From positions 1 through 64,000 of the forward strand of contig NZ_KV823552.1 in the NCBI RefSeq assembly GCF_001815985.1: a stretch of DNA of 64,000 nt, in the 5' to 3' direction. The notes below the pieces were generated by a model. It saw only the letters and a list, made by a program, of their open reading frames with translations, searched no databases and was not told where the DNA came from. This document shows, in pieces, positions 55,498 through 64,000 of the stretch. This DNA is from Corynebacterium sp. HMSC27B11 (GTDB taxonomy: Bacteria; Actinomycetota; Actinomycetes; Mycobacteriales; Mycobacteriaceae). Position numbers and translations under genes: made by a program. How positions within the stretch are numbered: position 1 is the stretch's first letter; each line of letters starts with the position of its first letter.

Positions 55498-56934
55498 CTA
55501 TTGCTCCAGCTTGCTGGTATTGGTGCTGCCACCGGTCTGGATCTCGATGAGACGCACCGCGATCGCCCTCAGGTCTTCGGGCAGGCTCCGGTTGGCGACG
55601 AAGGGCTCCAACTCGATCCAGTCGAAGCGCGACGGCGGGCGCCGCACCTCGTTTTCGATCAGCGAGGTGAGCTGCTCCTTGCGCGTGCGGTCCGCGGTGG
55701 ATGCCCAGCGGTCGCCCAGGTCCCCGTTCATGGAGATCCCCATCGCTGATTCGATATACGAGCGCGCGGCCTTGAAGGCTTGCTTGTTTCGCCGCTGGTA
55801 GTCAGACAGCTGGGCTTCGAAATGCTGATTCCAGCCGTCGACGCGAGCCTGATTCTCCGCCACCTGCTTATTAACGGCCCCGACGTACGCATCGTCCACG
55901 GCTTCGGCCTTGCCTTCCCGCCGGTAGGCCCAGAAAACGATCGCGCCTGCGCCGAGAACACCACTGAGCAGGCTCCCGGCGATCACGATTCTGGGGCCGG
56001 TGTTCATAGTCTTGTTGATCTTTTCCAGGGACTGGCAGAAGCCATCGAAGTCGAGGTCCCCGACGTTCACTCCCTCTGCCTGTGCACGCAGTTCGCCAGG
56101 GTTGCAGGAGTAATTCTTACCGCCCGACGCGGCGAGTTCTTCGTCCAGGAACCGGAAATCCTTTTCCTCTGCTTGCTCGATCGCCTCGGGGCCAATCTGC
56201 TCGAACATGTTCTGCTTCAGCGATTGGCCTTCGGACTCCGCACGCCAGGACATCGCACCGAGGAGGATCGCGCCGACCCCGATGATGCCGACGAAGAACA
56301 TGATCCCGGCGAGGATCCACACCAGGAAGCTCGGCGGCACGAAGGGCGTCTTCGGCTTCGGCGGCAGATCCTGGATCTCTGGTGGCTGCTCCACCACAGG
56401 GGGAGCCACGAAGACCCCGGTGCGCAACGCATCGTCCGCCCAATCCGACTTCTTCCACCGCGGGTAGTCCGCGATGATGCCCGCGAAACGATCGGCCAGC
56501 ACCTGAAGCCACATGCGGCTGATATTGGAGTAATCGTCCAGGTGCTTCACCGCCTGCGGGCGGTACTTGTAGAAGTAATCGGCCCCCACGCCATCGCGCC
56601 AGTTCGCGAACGTCCCGTGCTTGATGTCGTCGAGGTCAGTGTGCAGCTGGTCCCCGATGCTGGTGATCGTCTGGTCCAGCTGGTAGAAGCCCTGCACCAC
56701 TTCCCGGTGCTGCGCAGCGCTCTGCCGAATGGCCTCCTGCTGCAGCGCGATGGATTCCCTCTGGTTGGCCAGCGACTTGCCGAGCAGGCCGTGGGTCTTC
56801 TTCGCATCCGCGTGGGCGACGATCGCGGCCGTCGCGTTAATCATGTTGCCCAGGCGCTGCTGGGAAACCATCTCGCGCTGCATCGCGGTGGACTGGTTCA
56901 CCGCACTCGTCATGTCGGCATAACGGCGCGACAT
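55498..56934 (-). CDS. Coiled-coil protein with two membrane helices, unknown function
   Basis: The first 110 residues of this 478-aa protein are Gln/Ala-rich and likely helical coiled coil (REMVSQQRLGNMINATAAIV, LANQRESIALQQEAIRQSAAQHREV). A Pro-rich linker (PPVVEQPPEIQDLPPKPKTP) leads to a strong membrane helix FLVWILAGIMFFVGIIGVGAILLG near 215-240. After a soluble loop with two Cys a second helix (IVIAGSLLSGVLGAGAIVFWAY, near 310) is followed by another helical region. No signal peptide or known domain was recognised. It starts MSRRYADMTSAVNQ. Confidence 0.65.
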   Translation of the reverse strand: MSRRYADMTSAVNQSTAMQREMVSQQRLGNMINATAAIVAHADAKKTHGLLGKSLANQRESIALQQEAIRQSAAQHREVVQGFYQLDQTITSIGDQLHTDLDDIKHGTFANWRDGVGADYFYKYRPQAVKHLDDYSNISRMWLQVLADRFAGIIADYPRWKKSDWADDALRTGVFVAPPVVEQPPEIQDLPPKPKTPFVPPSFLVWILAGIMFFVGIIGVGAILLGAMSWRAESEGQSLKQNMFEQIGPEAIEQAEEKDFRFLDEELAASGGKNYSCNPGELRAQAEGVNVGDLDFDGFCQSLEKINKTMNTGPRIVIAGSLLSGVLGAGAIVFWAYRREGKAEAVDDAYVGAVNKQVAENQARVDGWNQHFEAQLSDYQRRNKQAFKAARSYIESAMGISMNGDLGDRWASTADRTRKEQLTSLIENEVRRPPSRFDWIELEPFVANRSLPEDLRAIAVRLIEIQTGGSTNTSKLEQ

Positions 56935-57081
56935 TTCTTCTCTCGTTGTGATGGCTCGCTCCTTAAAAACTTTCCTCGACCAGCGATGCGGTGGAAACCA
57001 GTTTTAATCAGGAGCATTTTAACAAGCGCTCAGGGTCCCCTCCCCCACGTGCTCGCAAATCCCAACCCCACAACGCAAAGA

Positions 57082-57108
57082 TGCCCCGACCCTCACGGGA
57101 TCGGGGCA
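57082..57108 (-). terminator. Terminator after rplA
   Basis: TGCCCCGA and TCGGGGCA form an eight-base stem, extended inward by CCC/GGG across a mismatch, followed leftward by TCTTTGCG. It starts 23 bases past the rplA stop. Confidence 0.78.
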
Positions 57109-57130
57109 GCTACGTCAGTGACGCTAGGGC

Positions 57131-57847
57131 TTAAGCCTCAGCCTCGTCTGCGTAGTTCTTCTGGATGGTCTCGTCGACCGGGACACCCGGGCCATTGGTG
57201 GAGGACAGGGTGACCTTCTTGATGTACTTACCCTTCGAAGAGGACGGCTTGATGCGCAGCAGCTCGTCGATCAGGGCACCGTAGTTCTCGGCCAGCTTCT
57301 TCTCGTCGAAGGAAGCCTTACCGATCAGGGCGTGCAGGTTGGACGCCTTGTCCACGCGGAAGGAGATCTTGCCGCCCTTGATCTCGGAGACAGCCTTAGC
57401 AACGTCGGTGGTGACGGTGCCGGTCTTCGGGTTCGGCATCAGACCACGCGGGCCGAGCACGCGAGCAACGCGACCGACCTTAGCCATCTGGTCCGGGGTA
57501 GCGATCGCAGCGTCGAAGTCGGTCCAGCCGCCCTGGATCTTCTCGATCAGCTCAGCGGAGCCAACGAAGTCTGCGCCTGCCTCCTCGGCAGCGGTAGCGT
57601 TCGGGCCCTCGGCGAAGACGACCACGCGGACGTCCTTACCGGTGCCGTTCGGCAGCGCGACGGTGCCGCGGACCAGCTGGTCAGCCTTGCGCGGGTCGAC
57701 GCCCAGGCGGATCGCAACGTCGATGGTTGCGTCGTAGTTCTTGGAGGACGTCGCCTTGGCCAGCTTCGCAGCCTGCAGCGGGGTGTACTTGTTATCGCGG
57801 TCGACCTTAGCGGCCGCCTCGCGGTAAGCCTTAGAAACCTTGCTCAT
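57131..57847 (-). CDS. rplA: 50S ribosomal protein L1
   Basis: L1-stalk protein that moves deacylated tRNA out of the E site. The 238 aa include [33 protein letters not shown]-like [29 protein letters not shown] and [18 protein letters not shown], all L1 hallmarks. It lies 106 bases downstream of rplK, read in the same direction, and is followed by a terminator. Confidence 0.98.
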   Translation of the reverse strand: MSKVSKAYREAAAKVDRDNKYTPLQAAKLAKATSSKNYDATIDVAIRLGVDPRKADQLVRGTVALPNGTGKDVRVVVFAEGPNATAAEEAGADFVGSAELIEKIQGGWTDFDAAIATPDQMAKVGRVARVLGPRGLMPNPKTGTVTTDVAKAVSEIKGGKISFRVDKASNLHALIGKASFDEKKLAENYGALIDELLRIKPSSSKGKYIKKVTLSSTNGPGVPVDETIQKNYADEAEA

Positions 57848-57953
57848 GAAAATTCCAATCTGGGTTTAGGTGTTGGAGTTGTGGTCTAGTGGGTCAGCAA
57901 GCGACCCTGCCACGCGCTGAAACCCCGGCGGCGAACCCACCGGGGTGGCGCAC

Positions 57954-58394
57954 TTAAGCAGACGGGCGACCCTCGACGTCGATACCCATCGAGCGAGCGG
58001 TACCGGCGATGATGGCCGCACCAGCCTCGATGTCGTTCGCGTTCAGGTCCGGCTCCTTGGTCTTTGCAATTTCCTTGCACTGATCCCAGGTGACCTTACC
58101 GACCTTGTCGGTGTGCGGGACGCCGGAGCCCTTCTGCAGGCCAGCGGCCTTCAGCAGCAGCTTGGAAGCCGGCGGGGTCTTCAGCTTGAAGTCGAAGGAG
58201 CGGTCCTCGTAGACCGTGATCTCGACCGGCACGATGTTGCCGCGCTGGGACTCGGTTGCAGCGTTGTAGGCCTTGGTGAACTCAACGATGTTCACGCCGT
58301 GAGCACCCAGTGCCGGACCAACCGGCGGAGCTGGGGTTGCTGCACCAGCCTGGATCTGCAGCTTGATGAGCGCCTGGACCTTCTTCTTGGCCAT
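57954..58394 (-). CDS. rplK: 50S ribosomal protein L11
   Basis: GTPase-centre protein and the binding site of thiostrepton-type antibiotics with 23S rRNA. The 146 aa contain [24 protein letters not shown], the Pro-rich hinge, [25 protein letters not shown] and the final [12 protein letters not shown]. The Pro residues near positions 22-26 are unchanged. The gene precedes rplA. Confidence 0.98.
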
Positions 58395-58537
58395 CGCTAT
58401 ACCTCTTTCTGTTATCAGGAAGCGGGCGTACCGCTCCCCGACCGGATGCCGGTTCTTAGCCAGCCACCGGAGATGAATAGTTCCACTGCCACCCGGGCAC
58501 GCCGAAGGCGCGCCACTAAATAGCAGACAGAGTTACA

Positions 58538-59422
58538 TTAATCGAGCTTCGCAACCTGATCAAATTCCAGCTCAACCGGGGTCTCACGGCCGAAGATGGA
58601 GACCATCGCCTTGAGTCGGTTCTGAACGGTATCGATCTCGGAGATGGTCGCTGCAACAGATGCGAACGGGCCGGAGAGGATGGTGACGGACTCGCCCACC
58701 TCGTAGTCCACCTCGACGGTCTCGGATGCCGGCTTCGGCGGGACGGCCACGCCGGTCGCGGAGACGTCGACGTCGGCGGCGTCCTGGCCCTGGTCCTCCG
58801 CCGCGGCGGTTGCGGTCTCCGGTGGCAGCAGGAACTTCGCGACCTCGCGGATCTTCACCGGGGTCGGCTTGCCCTCGTTGCCCACGAAGGAGGTGACACC
58901 CGGGGTGTCACGGACGACGGACCAGGAGGCGTCGTCGAGCTCGATGCGGACGAGGACGTAGCCCGGCAGCAGCTTGCGCTTGACCTGCTTGCGCTTGCCG
59001 TCCTTCAGCTCGGTGACTTCCTCGATCGGGACGACGACCTCGTGGATCTGCTCGTCCACGCCCAGGGTCTGGGCGCGCATCTCGAGGTTGGTCTTCACCT
59101 TGTTCTCGTAGCCGGAGTAGCACTGGATAATGTACCACTCGCCCGGCAGCTTCTTCAGGGCGCGCATGAACTCGCGCAGGCGGGTCTTGTAGGCCTCCAT
59201 CGCGGCCTCTTCGGCGGTCTTCTCCGGCTGTTCAGCCTCGGAAGCCTCCGGGGTGGTCTCGGTACCCTCCGCCGGCTCTGCGGCGGTGTCCTCTGCCGCG
59301 TCGCCCAGGGCTGCCGCGGCCTGGTCGGCCTCGGACTCCTTGTGGGCTGCGACTTCCTGGTGGATGTCCTCCTGTGCCGCGGCAGCGAGGTCCGCTGCGC
59401 TGAGATTCTTATCTGCGCTCAT
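58538..59422 (-). CDS. nusG: Transcription elongation/termination factor NusG
   Basis: Binds RNA polymerase and links it to Rho or the ribosome. The NGN domain is seen in [43 protein letters not shown] and [15 protein letters not shown]. The KOW motif is in [21 protein letters not shown]. At 294 aa it is longer than E. coli NusG because of an acidic, Ala/Glu-rich N-terminal extension of about 90 residues and an inserted linker of about 40 residues between NGN and KOW, both common in actinobacteria. A terminator separates it from secE, so it has its own promoter or relies on read-through. Confidence 0.97.
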   Translation of the reverse strand: MSADKNLSAADLAAAAQEDIHQEVAAHKESEADQAAAALGDAAEDTAAEPAEGTETTPEASEAEQPEKTAEEAAMEAYKTRLREFMRALKKLPGEWYIIQCYSGYENKVKTNLEMRAQTLGVDEQIHEVVVPIEEVTELKDGKRKQVKRKLLPGYVLVRIELDDASWSVVRDTPGVTSFVGNEGKPTPVKIREVAKFLLPPETATAAAEDQGQDAADVDVSATGVAVPPKPASETVEVDYEVGESVTILSGPFASVAATISEIDTVQNRLKAMVSIFGRETPVELEFDQVAKLD

Positions 59423-59588
59423 GTGATGCTCCTTGTCGGGTGAGCCTGGGTCGTTTTAGGCACGATCGGCAATAAAAATCCGCCCCTACCGTTGGTCGGC
59501 GAGGCGGGACGTTTTCTGTTGACGAGTTTAGCACGCGGGCAGGATTTATGGCCATGAGCAGGCCGGTGCGGCGAGAGGAGACGCAAAA

Positions 59589-59611
59589 AAGCCCTCCACG
59601 AGGGAGGGCTT
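59589..59611 (-). terminator. Terminator between secE and nusG
   Basis: AAGCCCTCC and GGAGGGCTT form a nine-base stem with a five-base loop, followed leftward by TTTTTTGCG. It lies 36 bases past the secE stop, which makes secE a separate transcript. Confidence 0.85.
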
Positions 59612-59647
59612 GGAGCATATCGCTGCGCTTGGGGGAACCAGCTAAAG

Positions 59648-59992
59648 CTAGACGCCGAAGACCCAGCGAACACCGAGGCCAGTGACGTAGTCCACGCCAG
59701 CAACCAGAGCGGTCATCAGGACGAGGAAGACCAGCACGACGATGGAGTAGGTCACCATCTCGCGGCCGGTCGGCCAGATGACCTTGCGCATCTCGGAGAT
59801 CACGCCGCGGATGTAGTCCGCGATGGCAGTGAAGGGGTTGCTCCGGGTTTCGACAACCTCGGGGGTGGTCGAAGCGCTGGTCGCGCGAGCCGTGGTGGCC
59901 TGGCCAGCGACCTGGCGCTTACCGCTGGGGCGCATGGAGCCTCCGGAAGCGTTCGCTCCGGAGCCTTCGGCCCTGTTGCTATCTTCGCTCAC
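59648..59992 (-). CDS. secE: Preprotein translocase subunit SecE
   Basis: Small single-helix partner of SecY in protein export. The 114 aa have a polar N-terminal part of about 50 residues, then NPFTAIADYIRGVISEMRKVIWPTGREM, the SecE cytoplasmic-helix signature, followed by one membrane helix (VTYSIVVLVFLVLMTALVAGV). The GTG at 59992 is preferred because the frame upstream overlaps the tRNA-Trp region and has no family character. tRNA-Trp lies 42 bases upstream, the common bacterial neighbour of secE. Confidence 0.95.
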   Translation of the reverse strand: MSEDSNRAEGSGANASGGSMRPSGKRQVAGQATTARATSASTTPEVVETRSNPFTAIADYIRGVISEMRKVIWPTGREMVTYSIVVLVFLVLMTALVAGVDYVTGLGVRWVFGV

Positions 59993-60034
59993 GTGGTTAC
60001 TCCTTCGGGCGCCCGCGGGGGCGGGCGTACTTTG

Positions 60035-60107
<73 letters not shown>

Positions 60108-60419
60108 AAAACTGTGGCAACGCCGGGTTGATGGCCGCGATTTTACCCGCAGACAACGCACCATGCGTGCAACACGGGAGTAGCCTAGCAACTTTCCATT
60201 CAGTTAGACAACTTGCCACGTTTTCCGCAGCACTCCACCACTCGAAGTGGGGTGAACCTGGGAGGTTGGGCGCGCAATAGCCCCACCCGGTGGCCTCGCT
60301 CCCCGGTGGGACACGCTCAGGGCTGGCATGACTTGCGGCAGAACCACCCGGCGAGCCCACTCCCCTGTGGGACGCGGCGAGCCAAGGCGGCGGTGAGGGC
60401 GGTGGCGTCAATAAAAAAT
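60108..60419. other. Spacer between tRNA genes, no gene seen
   Basis: No reading frame with family support. GC-rich near-repeats of CCxGTGGGACxCG occur around 60303-60312 and 60363-60372. The left end should hold the promoter of tRNA-Trp/secE. Confidence 0.45.
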
Positions 60420-60446
60420 GGACCCCGCGGAAAAACCACGGGGTCC
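60420..60446 (-). terminator. Terminator after tRNA-Met
   Basis: GGACCCCG and CGGGGTCC form a perfect eight-base stem, followed leftward by CATTTTTTAT. It lies nine bases past the 3' end of tRNA-Met and probably ends the tRNA-Thr/tRNA-Met transcript. Confidence 0.85.
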
Positions 60447-60454
60447 GAAATTAG

Positions 60455-60528
60455 TAGCGGTGCCGGGACTCGATCCCGGGACCTCACGATTATGAGTCGT
60501 GCGCTCTAACCAGCTGAGCTACACCGCC
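60455..60528 (-). tRNA. tRNA-Met (anticodon CAT)
   Basis: Cloverleaf with acceptor GGCGGTG/CACCGCT (first pair G-U) and discriminator A, D arm GCTC..GAGC and anticodon loop CTCATAA. The first acceptor pair forms, so an initiator tRNA is unlikely; elongator Met is favoured, and an Ile-lysidine tRNA is less likely. Confidence 0.9.
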
Positions 60529-60595
60529 ACAGCCACTTACACGACCAGCCACGGCCAGCGTAAACAGGTCACGTGACGGCCATATAAAATGACAG

Positions 60596-60668
60596 AGCCC
60601 CCTGACGGAATCGAACCGTCGACCTTTTCCTTACCATGGAAACGCTCTGCCGACTGAGCTAAGGGGGC
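60596..60668 (-). tRNA. tRNA-Thr (anticodon GGT)
   Basis: Cloverleaf with acceptor GCCCCCT/AGGGGGC and discriminator T, D arm GCTC..GAGC, anticodon stem TTTCC/GGAAA with loop ATGGTAA, and T arm GACGG/CCGTC. It lies 67 bases upstream of tRNA-Met. Confidence 0.95.
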
Positions 60669-61175
60669 GCAACTTAAATCGACCGAACCTAGCGAAGTAA
60701 TTCGCTGTGGCCCGTTGATCGAAGCCTGAAGTAGCATAACCAGTTTCCAATGAGAAGCACAAATCTGCACGTCGTAGCCGGTTTCCGAGGTCGGTATGGG
60801 TGCGTCTTGGGTGGCATTAGGCGGTGGATCGCGCGATTGCCTCTTCCGCTGGGCGGGCCAGCTGTTTTATAGTTTCTAGTTGCGCCGTTATCGGGTGTTA
60901 AGGGGTGTCCTGGGGTTTTAATTCAGGCGCTTTCCGGATGATGCACCGGCGGCGCATGGCACACCCCTCACGGGGCAAGGAGGTTCGAGTCCTCTCAATC
61001 TTTTATTCCGCGCCGCCCGGGAGCCCTTCGCTTGCGGCCTGTGGCCCGGCCCCGACGAGCGCCTGCGAGCGTTCCGACGCGCCGACGCCCCGCCGTCTGC
61101 GAATCCCACGCGGCGCGGAATTTTCAACTTCACGTTCGCCTGCACCTTGCATGCTGGCGATTCAGGTGGTGACAC
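60669..61175. other. Region between tRNA-Thr and the SPFH gene
   Basis: No gene supported in about 500 bases. The left end holds the tRNA-Thr promoter. Around 60955-61000 there is a T-arm-like GGAGG-TTCGAGT-CCTCT but no matching acceptor or anticodon arm, so it is not called as a tRNA. Confidence 0.45.
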
Positions 61176-61952
61176 ATGTTTTTCAACCGCAACCGCGACT
61201 TTGGCTCCTGGATGGAGTACGTCGAGACCGACACGCCGCTGTCGTGGCGCCCATCCTTCCCGCGCAGCCCGATCCCGCTGCCCGGGCACGTTGTGCTGCG
61301 CTCCCGCGACGGCGAGGTGACCGCGCTGTCCCGTCCGGGGTTTGCGCTGCCCACCGACCGTTTCGTGCAGGTCGATCAGCGCCGCCGCCAGCTTTCTTTC
61401 GCCCCGCAGCGGATCCCCACCGCCGAGGGGCAGGACGTCACCCTGACCTTCGTGCTGACCGTGCGGGTCAGTGATCCGGTGGCTTTCCTCACCGCCGCTG
61501 ACGAGCCGGATCGGGAGGTCTACCTGGCCGCCCAAATCGCCCTGCGAGAACTGGTGGCGACGAAACCCCTAGCCGAGTTCATCGGGCAGCGCATCGACCT
61601 CTCCCCCGTCGCGGAGGCTGCGCGGGAGGCCGGCGCGGCGGTCGGCGTCGAGGTGCTGGGAGATGTTCACCTCAAGGATCTCTCCCTGCCGCACGGCGTG
61701 GCCGAGGCACTGAGCCAGGCGGAGGTGGATAAGCTCACCGCTGCCAGCGAGCTGGAGCGGGCGCGCACCGAGGTGAAGATCACCCGCGCTCGCATGGGCA
61801 CGGCGAAGGTGCTGGAGCAGAACCCGCTGCTGGCGAAGATCCGCCTGCTGGAGGCCCTGCCGCCGGGCACCACCCTGGAGCTGCGCGACCGGTCGCTGGA
61901 GTCGCCGGATCAGCTACAGGAACCGCGGGACCGGGGCGAACTCGACAGCTAG
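61176..61952 (+). CDS. SPFH/Band 7-domain protein without membrane anchor
   Basis: The 258-aa protein has the Band 7 pattern. A beta-rich start (PLPGHVVLRSRDGEVTAL, RRRQLSFAPQRIPTAEGQDVTLTFVLTVRVSDPVAFL) leads to the helical AAQIALRELVATKPLAEFIGQRIDL and AAREAGAAVGVEVLGDVHLKDLSLP. A Glu/Arg-rich coil follows (ELERARTEVKITRARMGTAKVLEQNP). Most SPFH proteins have an N-terminal hydrophobic anchor; here none is visible, so it may be peripheral. The family scaffolds membrane complexes; the partner is unknown. Only a weak Shine-Dalgarno precedes the ATG. Confidence 0.75.
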   Translation: MFFNRNRDFGSWMEYVETDTPLSWRPSFPRSPIPLPGHVVLRSRDGEVTALSRPGFALPTDRFVQVDQRRRQLSFAPQRIPTAEGQDVTLTFVLTVRVSDPVAFLTAADEPDREVYLAAQIALRELVATKPLAEFIGQRIDLSPVAEAAREAGAAVGVEVLGDVHLKDLSLPHGVAEALSQAEVDKLTAASELERARTEVKITRARMGTAKVLEQNPLLAKIRLLEALPPGTTLELRDRSLESPDQLQEPRDRGELDS

Positions 61953-62027
61953 CTGCCCCTAGCTGCTCGCGGGGACCGCCCCGCTATCCCGTATCCCGGT
62001 GATTTTTCTCGCCCCAAAAGAAAGAGG

Positions 62028-62053
62028 AGCCGAGCCCCATGTGGGACCCGGCT
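62028..62053. terminator. Weak terminator between convergent genes
   Basis: AGCC.G.CCC / GGG.C.GGCT form an imperfect stem with an ATGT loop, T-rich on the leftward side (CTCTTTCTTTT). It lies between the SPFH gene and the PfpI-family gene. Confidence 0.5.
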
Positions 62054-62069
62054 GCCGATTCAGCAGGTT

Positions 62070-62603
62070 TTATTGCTGCCCCTCGGCGAACTCCTCCACC
62101 AGCTTCGCGTTGAAGGCCTCAAGGTCGGCCGGAGTGCGGGAAGAGACCAGGCCCTTGTCCACGTGGACCTCCTCGTCGACCCACGTTGCCCCAGCGTTCT
62201 GGAGGTCAGTCTTCAACGACGGGTACGAGGTCAAGGTGCGGCCGCGGAGGACGTCCGCGTCGGTCAGAATCCACGCACCGTGGCAGATCACCGCCAGCGG
62301 CTTTCCAGCCTCGACGTGCTTCTTCACGATCTCGACCGCTGCCTCGTCCATGCGCAGCTGGTCGGCGTTTCCGGTACCGCCCGGAAGGACAATCCCGTCG
62401 AACTCAGCGTCACGGGAGTTCTCGGTCGAGGCATCTGCCTCGGCGGTAGAACCGTTCTTGCCCTCAATCTTCTCGCCACCAGGGCTGAGGACAGTCACTG
62501 CGCCGCCTGCCTGGCGGACAGCCTCAATCGGGGAGCTGAACTCACTGTCCTCGAACCCATTCGTCGCGAGAACACCAATGCGCTTGCCATCTAGCTTTGC
62601 CAT
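62070..62603 (-). CDS. DJ-1/PfpI-family protein
   Basis: The 177-aa protein has the class I glutamine-amidotransferase-like fold of PfpI and YraA: RIGVLATNGFEDSEFSSPIEA at the start, FDGIVLPGGTGNAD, and the nucleophile elbow AVICHGAWIL with Cys followed by His. The conserved Glu of the family triad is probably in GFEDSEF. Members act in stress responses, as deglycases or proteases; the exact activity is disputed in the family. The ATG at 62603 has AGGAGCG upstream. It stands alone between a convergent gene and tRNA-Tyr. Confidence 0.9.
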   Translation of the reverse strand: MAKLDGKRIGVLATNGFEDSEFSSPIEAVRQAGGAVTVLSPGGEKIEGKNGSTAEADASTENSRDAEFDGIVLPGGTGNADQLRMDEAAVEIVKKHVEAGKPLAVICHGAWILTDADVLRGRTLTSYPSLKTDLQNAGATWVDEEVHVDKGLVSSRTPADLEAFNAKLVEEFAEGQQ

Positions 62604-62719
62604 GTGTCGCTCCTTTCTAAAGAACGTAGACCTCCATGGTGCCACCAAAACCCGGCCATCAACACCCACACTTTTCTTTACTTAACCCGTGACGCATCGC
62701 CTCGCCCCTGCAACGCAAA

Positions 62720-62749
62720 AACTCCGCCAGGGTTTTCCCTGACGGAGTT
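62720..62749 (-). terminator. Terminator after tRNA-Tyr
   Basis: AACTCCGCCAGGG and CCCTGACGGAGTT form a 13-base stem with one mismatch and a TTTT loop, followed leftward by TTTTGCG. It lies six bases past the tRNA. Confidence 0.85.
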
Positions 62750-62755
62750 CGTCTG

Positions 62756-62838
62756 TGCCAGATGTTGGATTTGAACCAACGAAGGCATAAGCCGGCGGAT
62801 TTACAGTCCGCTTCCTTTGGCCGCTCGGACAATCTGGC
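62756..62838 (-). tRNA. tRNA-Tyr (anticodon GTA)
   Basis: Class II tRNA with a long variable arm: acceptor GCCAGAT/ATCTGGC with discriminator A, anticodon stem GCGGA/TCCGC with loop CTGTAAA, variable arm CGGCTTATGCCTTC, and T arm GTTGG/CCAAC. CCA is not encoded. Confidence 0.95.
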
Positions 62839-62978
62839 GTACACCATCTGGTGCGCTCAATACCCTACTACGCGCCTCGAAAATTCCCTAAACGCGCTGC
62901 TCAGGCCAGGTATTGACGTCCTTAAAAGGGAGGCGGAACAACCGGGAAACGGTGGGTAACCGCCCAACCGCAACCGAA

Positions 62979-63989
62979 CTAGCCCAGCCGGTCCAGAGAG
63001 AAGGCCAGCAGGTGGCGCAGCGCCTCCGTGACCTCGTTGGCCGGCAGCTTCGCCAGCTCAGCCTCAGCCAAGCCGCGGTAGTGCTCCACGTCCCGCTCCG
63101 CGAGCTCACGGCCGTTGGAACGCTGGATAAGCTCCAGGCACTCCTCAACCACCGCATCGTCGGTCACCGGGCCGGTCAGCAGCTCGCGCAGGCGCGCGCC
63201 GACCTCGTCCTCCTGACGCATCGCGTGCAGCACCGGCAGGGTGAACACGCCCTCCCGCAGATCCGTGCCCGGCGTCTTGCCGGACTCCTCCGGATCGGCC
63301 CAGATGTCGATGATGTCGTCCACGATCTGGAAGATCTGCCCCATGTGGCGGCCAAACTGCGCCAGCGCGTCCACATGCTCCTGCTCCGCGCCGGAATGCA
63401 GCGCGCCCAGGTAGCCCGCGGAGGCGATCAGCACGCCGGTCTTCTCCTGGATGACCTTCATGTAGTGCTCGATCGCATCCTCGCCATCAGCCGCACCCAC
63501 GGTCTCGCGCATCTGGCCGGTGACCAGCTCGCCGAAGGTGTCCGCGAAGTGGCGAACCGTCTGGGAACCCAGCCCGGAGAGGATCTCCGAGGCCACCGCG
63601 AACAGGTAATCGCCGGCGAGGATCGCCATCGAGTTGCCCCAGCGCGCATTCGCGGACTCCGCGCCACGGCGGCGGTCGGCCTCGTCCATGACGTCGTCGT
63701 GGTAGAGCGTCGCGAGATGCGTCAGTTCCACGACCACGGCGGCGTCGCGCACCTCGCGGGCCGTCGGGTTCTTGCCGTACTGCGCGGCGAGCAGCGCAAA
63801 CACCACGCGAAAGCGCTTGCCGCCAGCCAGCGCGAGGTGGCTGATCTTATCGGTGATGAAGCTCTCGCCCTGGTTGAGGCGCCAGCGCAGGAAGTCCTCC
63901 GCCTCCTGCAGCCCCGCCGTGATGCGGTCGTTGAGCTCGGCATTCCCCAAGTCCGGAGCTACCGGCCTGGCGTTGTCGCGTACTGCCAT
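62979..63989 (-). CDS. Long-chain polyprenyl diphosphate synthase
   Basis: Head-to-tail prenyl transferase of 336 aa, likely making the side chain of menaquinone. Both Asp-rich motifs are intact: YHDDVMDEADRRRG (first, DDxxD) and QIVDDIIDIWAD (second). GGKRFR and GEL-like GELVTGQMRE are also present. The fifth residue before the first motif is Ala, which fits long products such as C35-C45. The start MAVRDNARPVAPDLG at 63989 is close to the window edge, so the promoter and any upstream menaquinone genes are out of view. Confidence 0.92.
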   Translation of the reverse strand: MAVRDNARPVAPDLGNAELNDRITAGLQEAEDFLRWRLNQGESFITDKISHLALAGGKRFRVVFALLAAQYGKNPTAREVRDAAVVVELTHLATLYHDDVMDEADRRRGAESANARWGNSMAILAGDYLFAVASEILSGLGSQTVRHFADTFGELVTGQMRETVGAADGEDAIEHYMKVIQEKTGVLIASAGYLGALHSGAEQEHVDALAQFGRHMGQIFQIVDDIIDIWADPEESGKTPGTDLREGVFTLPVLHAMRQEDEVGARLRELLTGPVTDDAVVEECLELIQRSNGRELAERDVEHYRGLAEAELAKLPANEVTEALRHLLAFSLDRLG

Positions 63990-64000
63990 GTCCCTGCGTC

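Noticed and set aside
60955-61000. T-arm-like GGAGG-TTCGAGT-CCTCT, possible fifth tRNA
   Set aside because: No acceptor stem pairs with the flanks and no proper anticodon arm can be drawn; at most a remnant.

Overview
The window looks like Corynebacterium chromosome, probably from the clinical or lipophilic part of the genus; the species cannot be named from sequence alone. The evidence is the actinobacterial order secE-nusG-rplK-rplA ... rplJ-rplL ... rpoB-rpoC ... rpsL-rpsG-fusA-tuf ... rpsJ-rpsQ, DtxR-type iron boxes, DUF3068 and DUF1707 proteins, frequent GTG starts and GC-rich codon use. No phage, insertion sequence or CRISPR array was seen.

Left part (1-24,304): a siderophore locus read as a coelichelin-type system. 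It has two FecCD permeases plus an ATPase, a DedA protein, a stand-alone SIP domain, a binding lipoprotein, an N-hydroxyornithine formyltransferase, a Fes/CchJ-like esterase, a trimodular NRPS (A-T-E / C-A-T-E / C-A-T, no thioesterase), an ornithine N5-monooxygenase, a two-gene ABC exporter and an MbtH protein. Binding-pocket codes read from the three A domains are DINYWGGIGK, DFWSIGMVHK and DMENLGLINK. From memory of published codes these fit formyl-hydroxyornithine, threonine and hydroxyornithine, the building blocks of coelichelin. Four DtxR-like boxes (437-455, 6925-6943, 20405-20423, 24286-24304) lie before all the main transcription units. The NRPS reading frame is broken by three single-base shifts within about 0.9 kb (near 16229, 15614-15619 and 15322-15326). 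Two are in homopolymers, so this is either real decay or sequencing error.

Middle (24,341-38,864): the S10 operon, rpsJ-rplC-rplD-rplW-rplB-rpsS-rplV-rpsC-rplP-rpmC-rpsQ, runs leftward and ends in a terminator just before the siderophore locus. Right of rpsJ are a sortase with a very long Arg/Pro-rich cytoplasmic tail, a secreted membrane-anchored protein and a small HPD-motif protein, all rightward. Then come tuf, fusA, rpsG and rpsL leftward.

Right (38,865-64,000): an OafA-type acyltransferase with an SGNH domain, a small DUF4236-like protein, a lipoprotein, a DUF1707 protein, rpoC-rpoB, a DUF3068 protein, rplL-rplJ with an attenuator-like leader, three unfamiliar membrane proteins, rplA-rplK, nusG and secE. 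tRNA-Trp, tRNA-Met, tRNA-Thr and tRNA-Tyr follow, with an SPFH-domain protein, a DJ-1/PfpI protein and a long-chain polyprenyl diphosphate synthase at the edge. Rifampicin and streptomycin target residues in RpoB and RpsL look wild type.

How the siderophore genes would work together: the monooxygenase and formyltransferase make hOrn and fhOrn, the MbtH-assisted NRPS assembles the peptide, the esterase releases it, the heterodimeric ABC protein exports it, and the lipoprotein, FecCD pair and ATPase bring the ferric form back.
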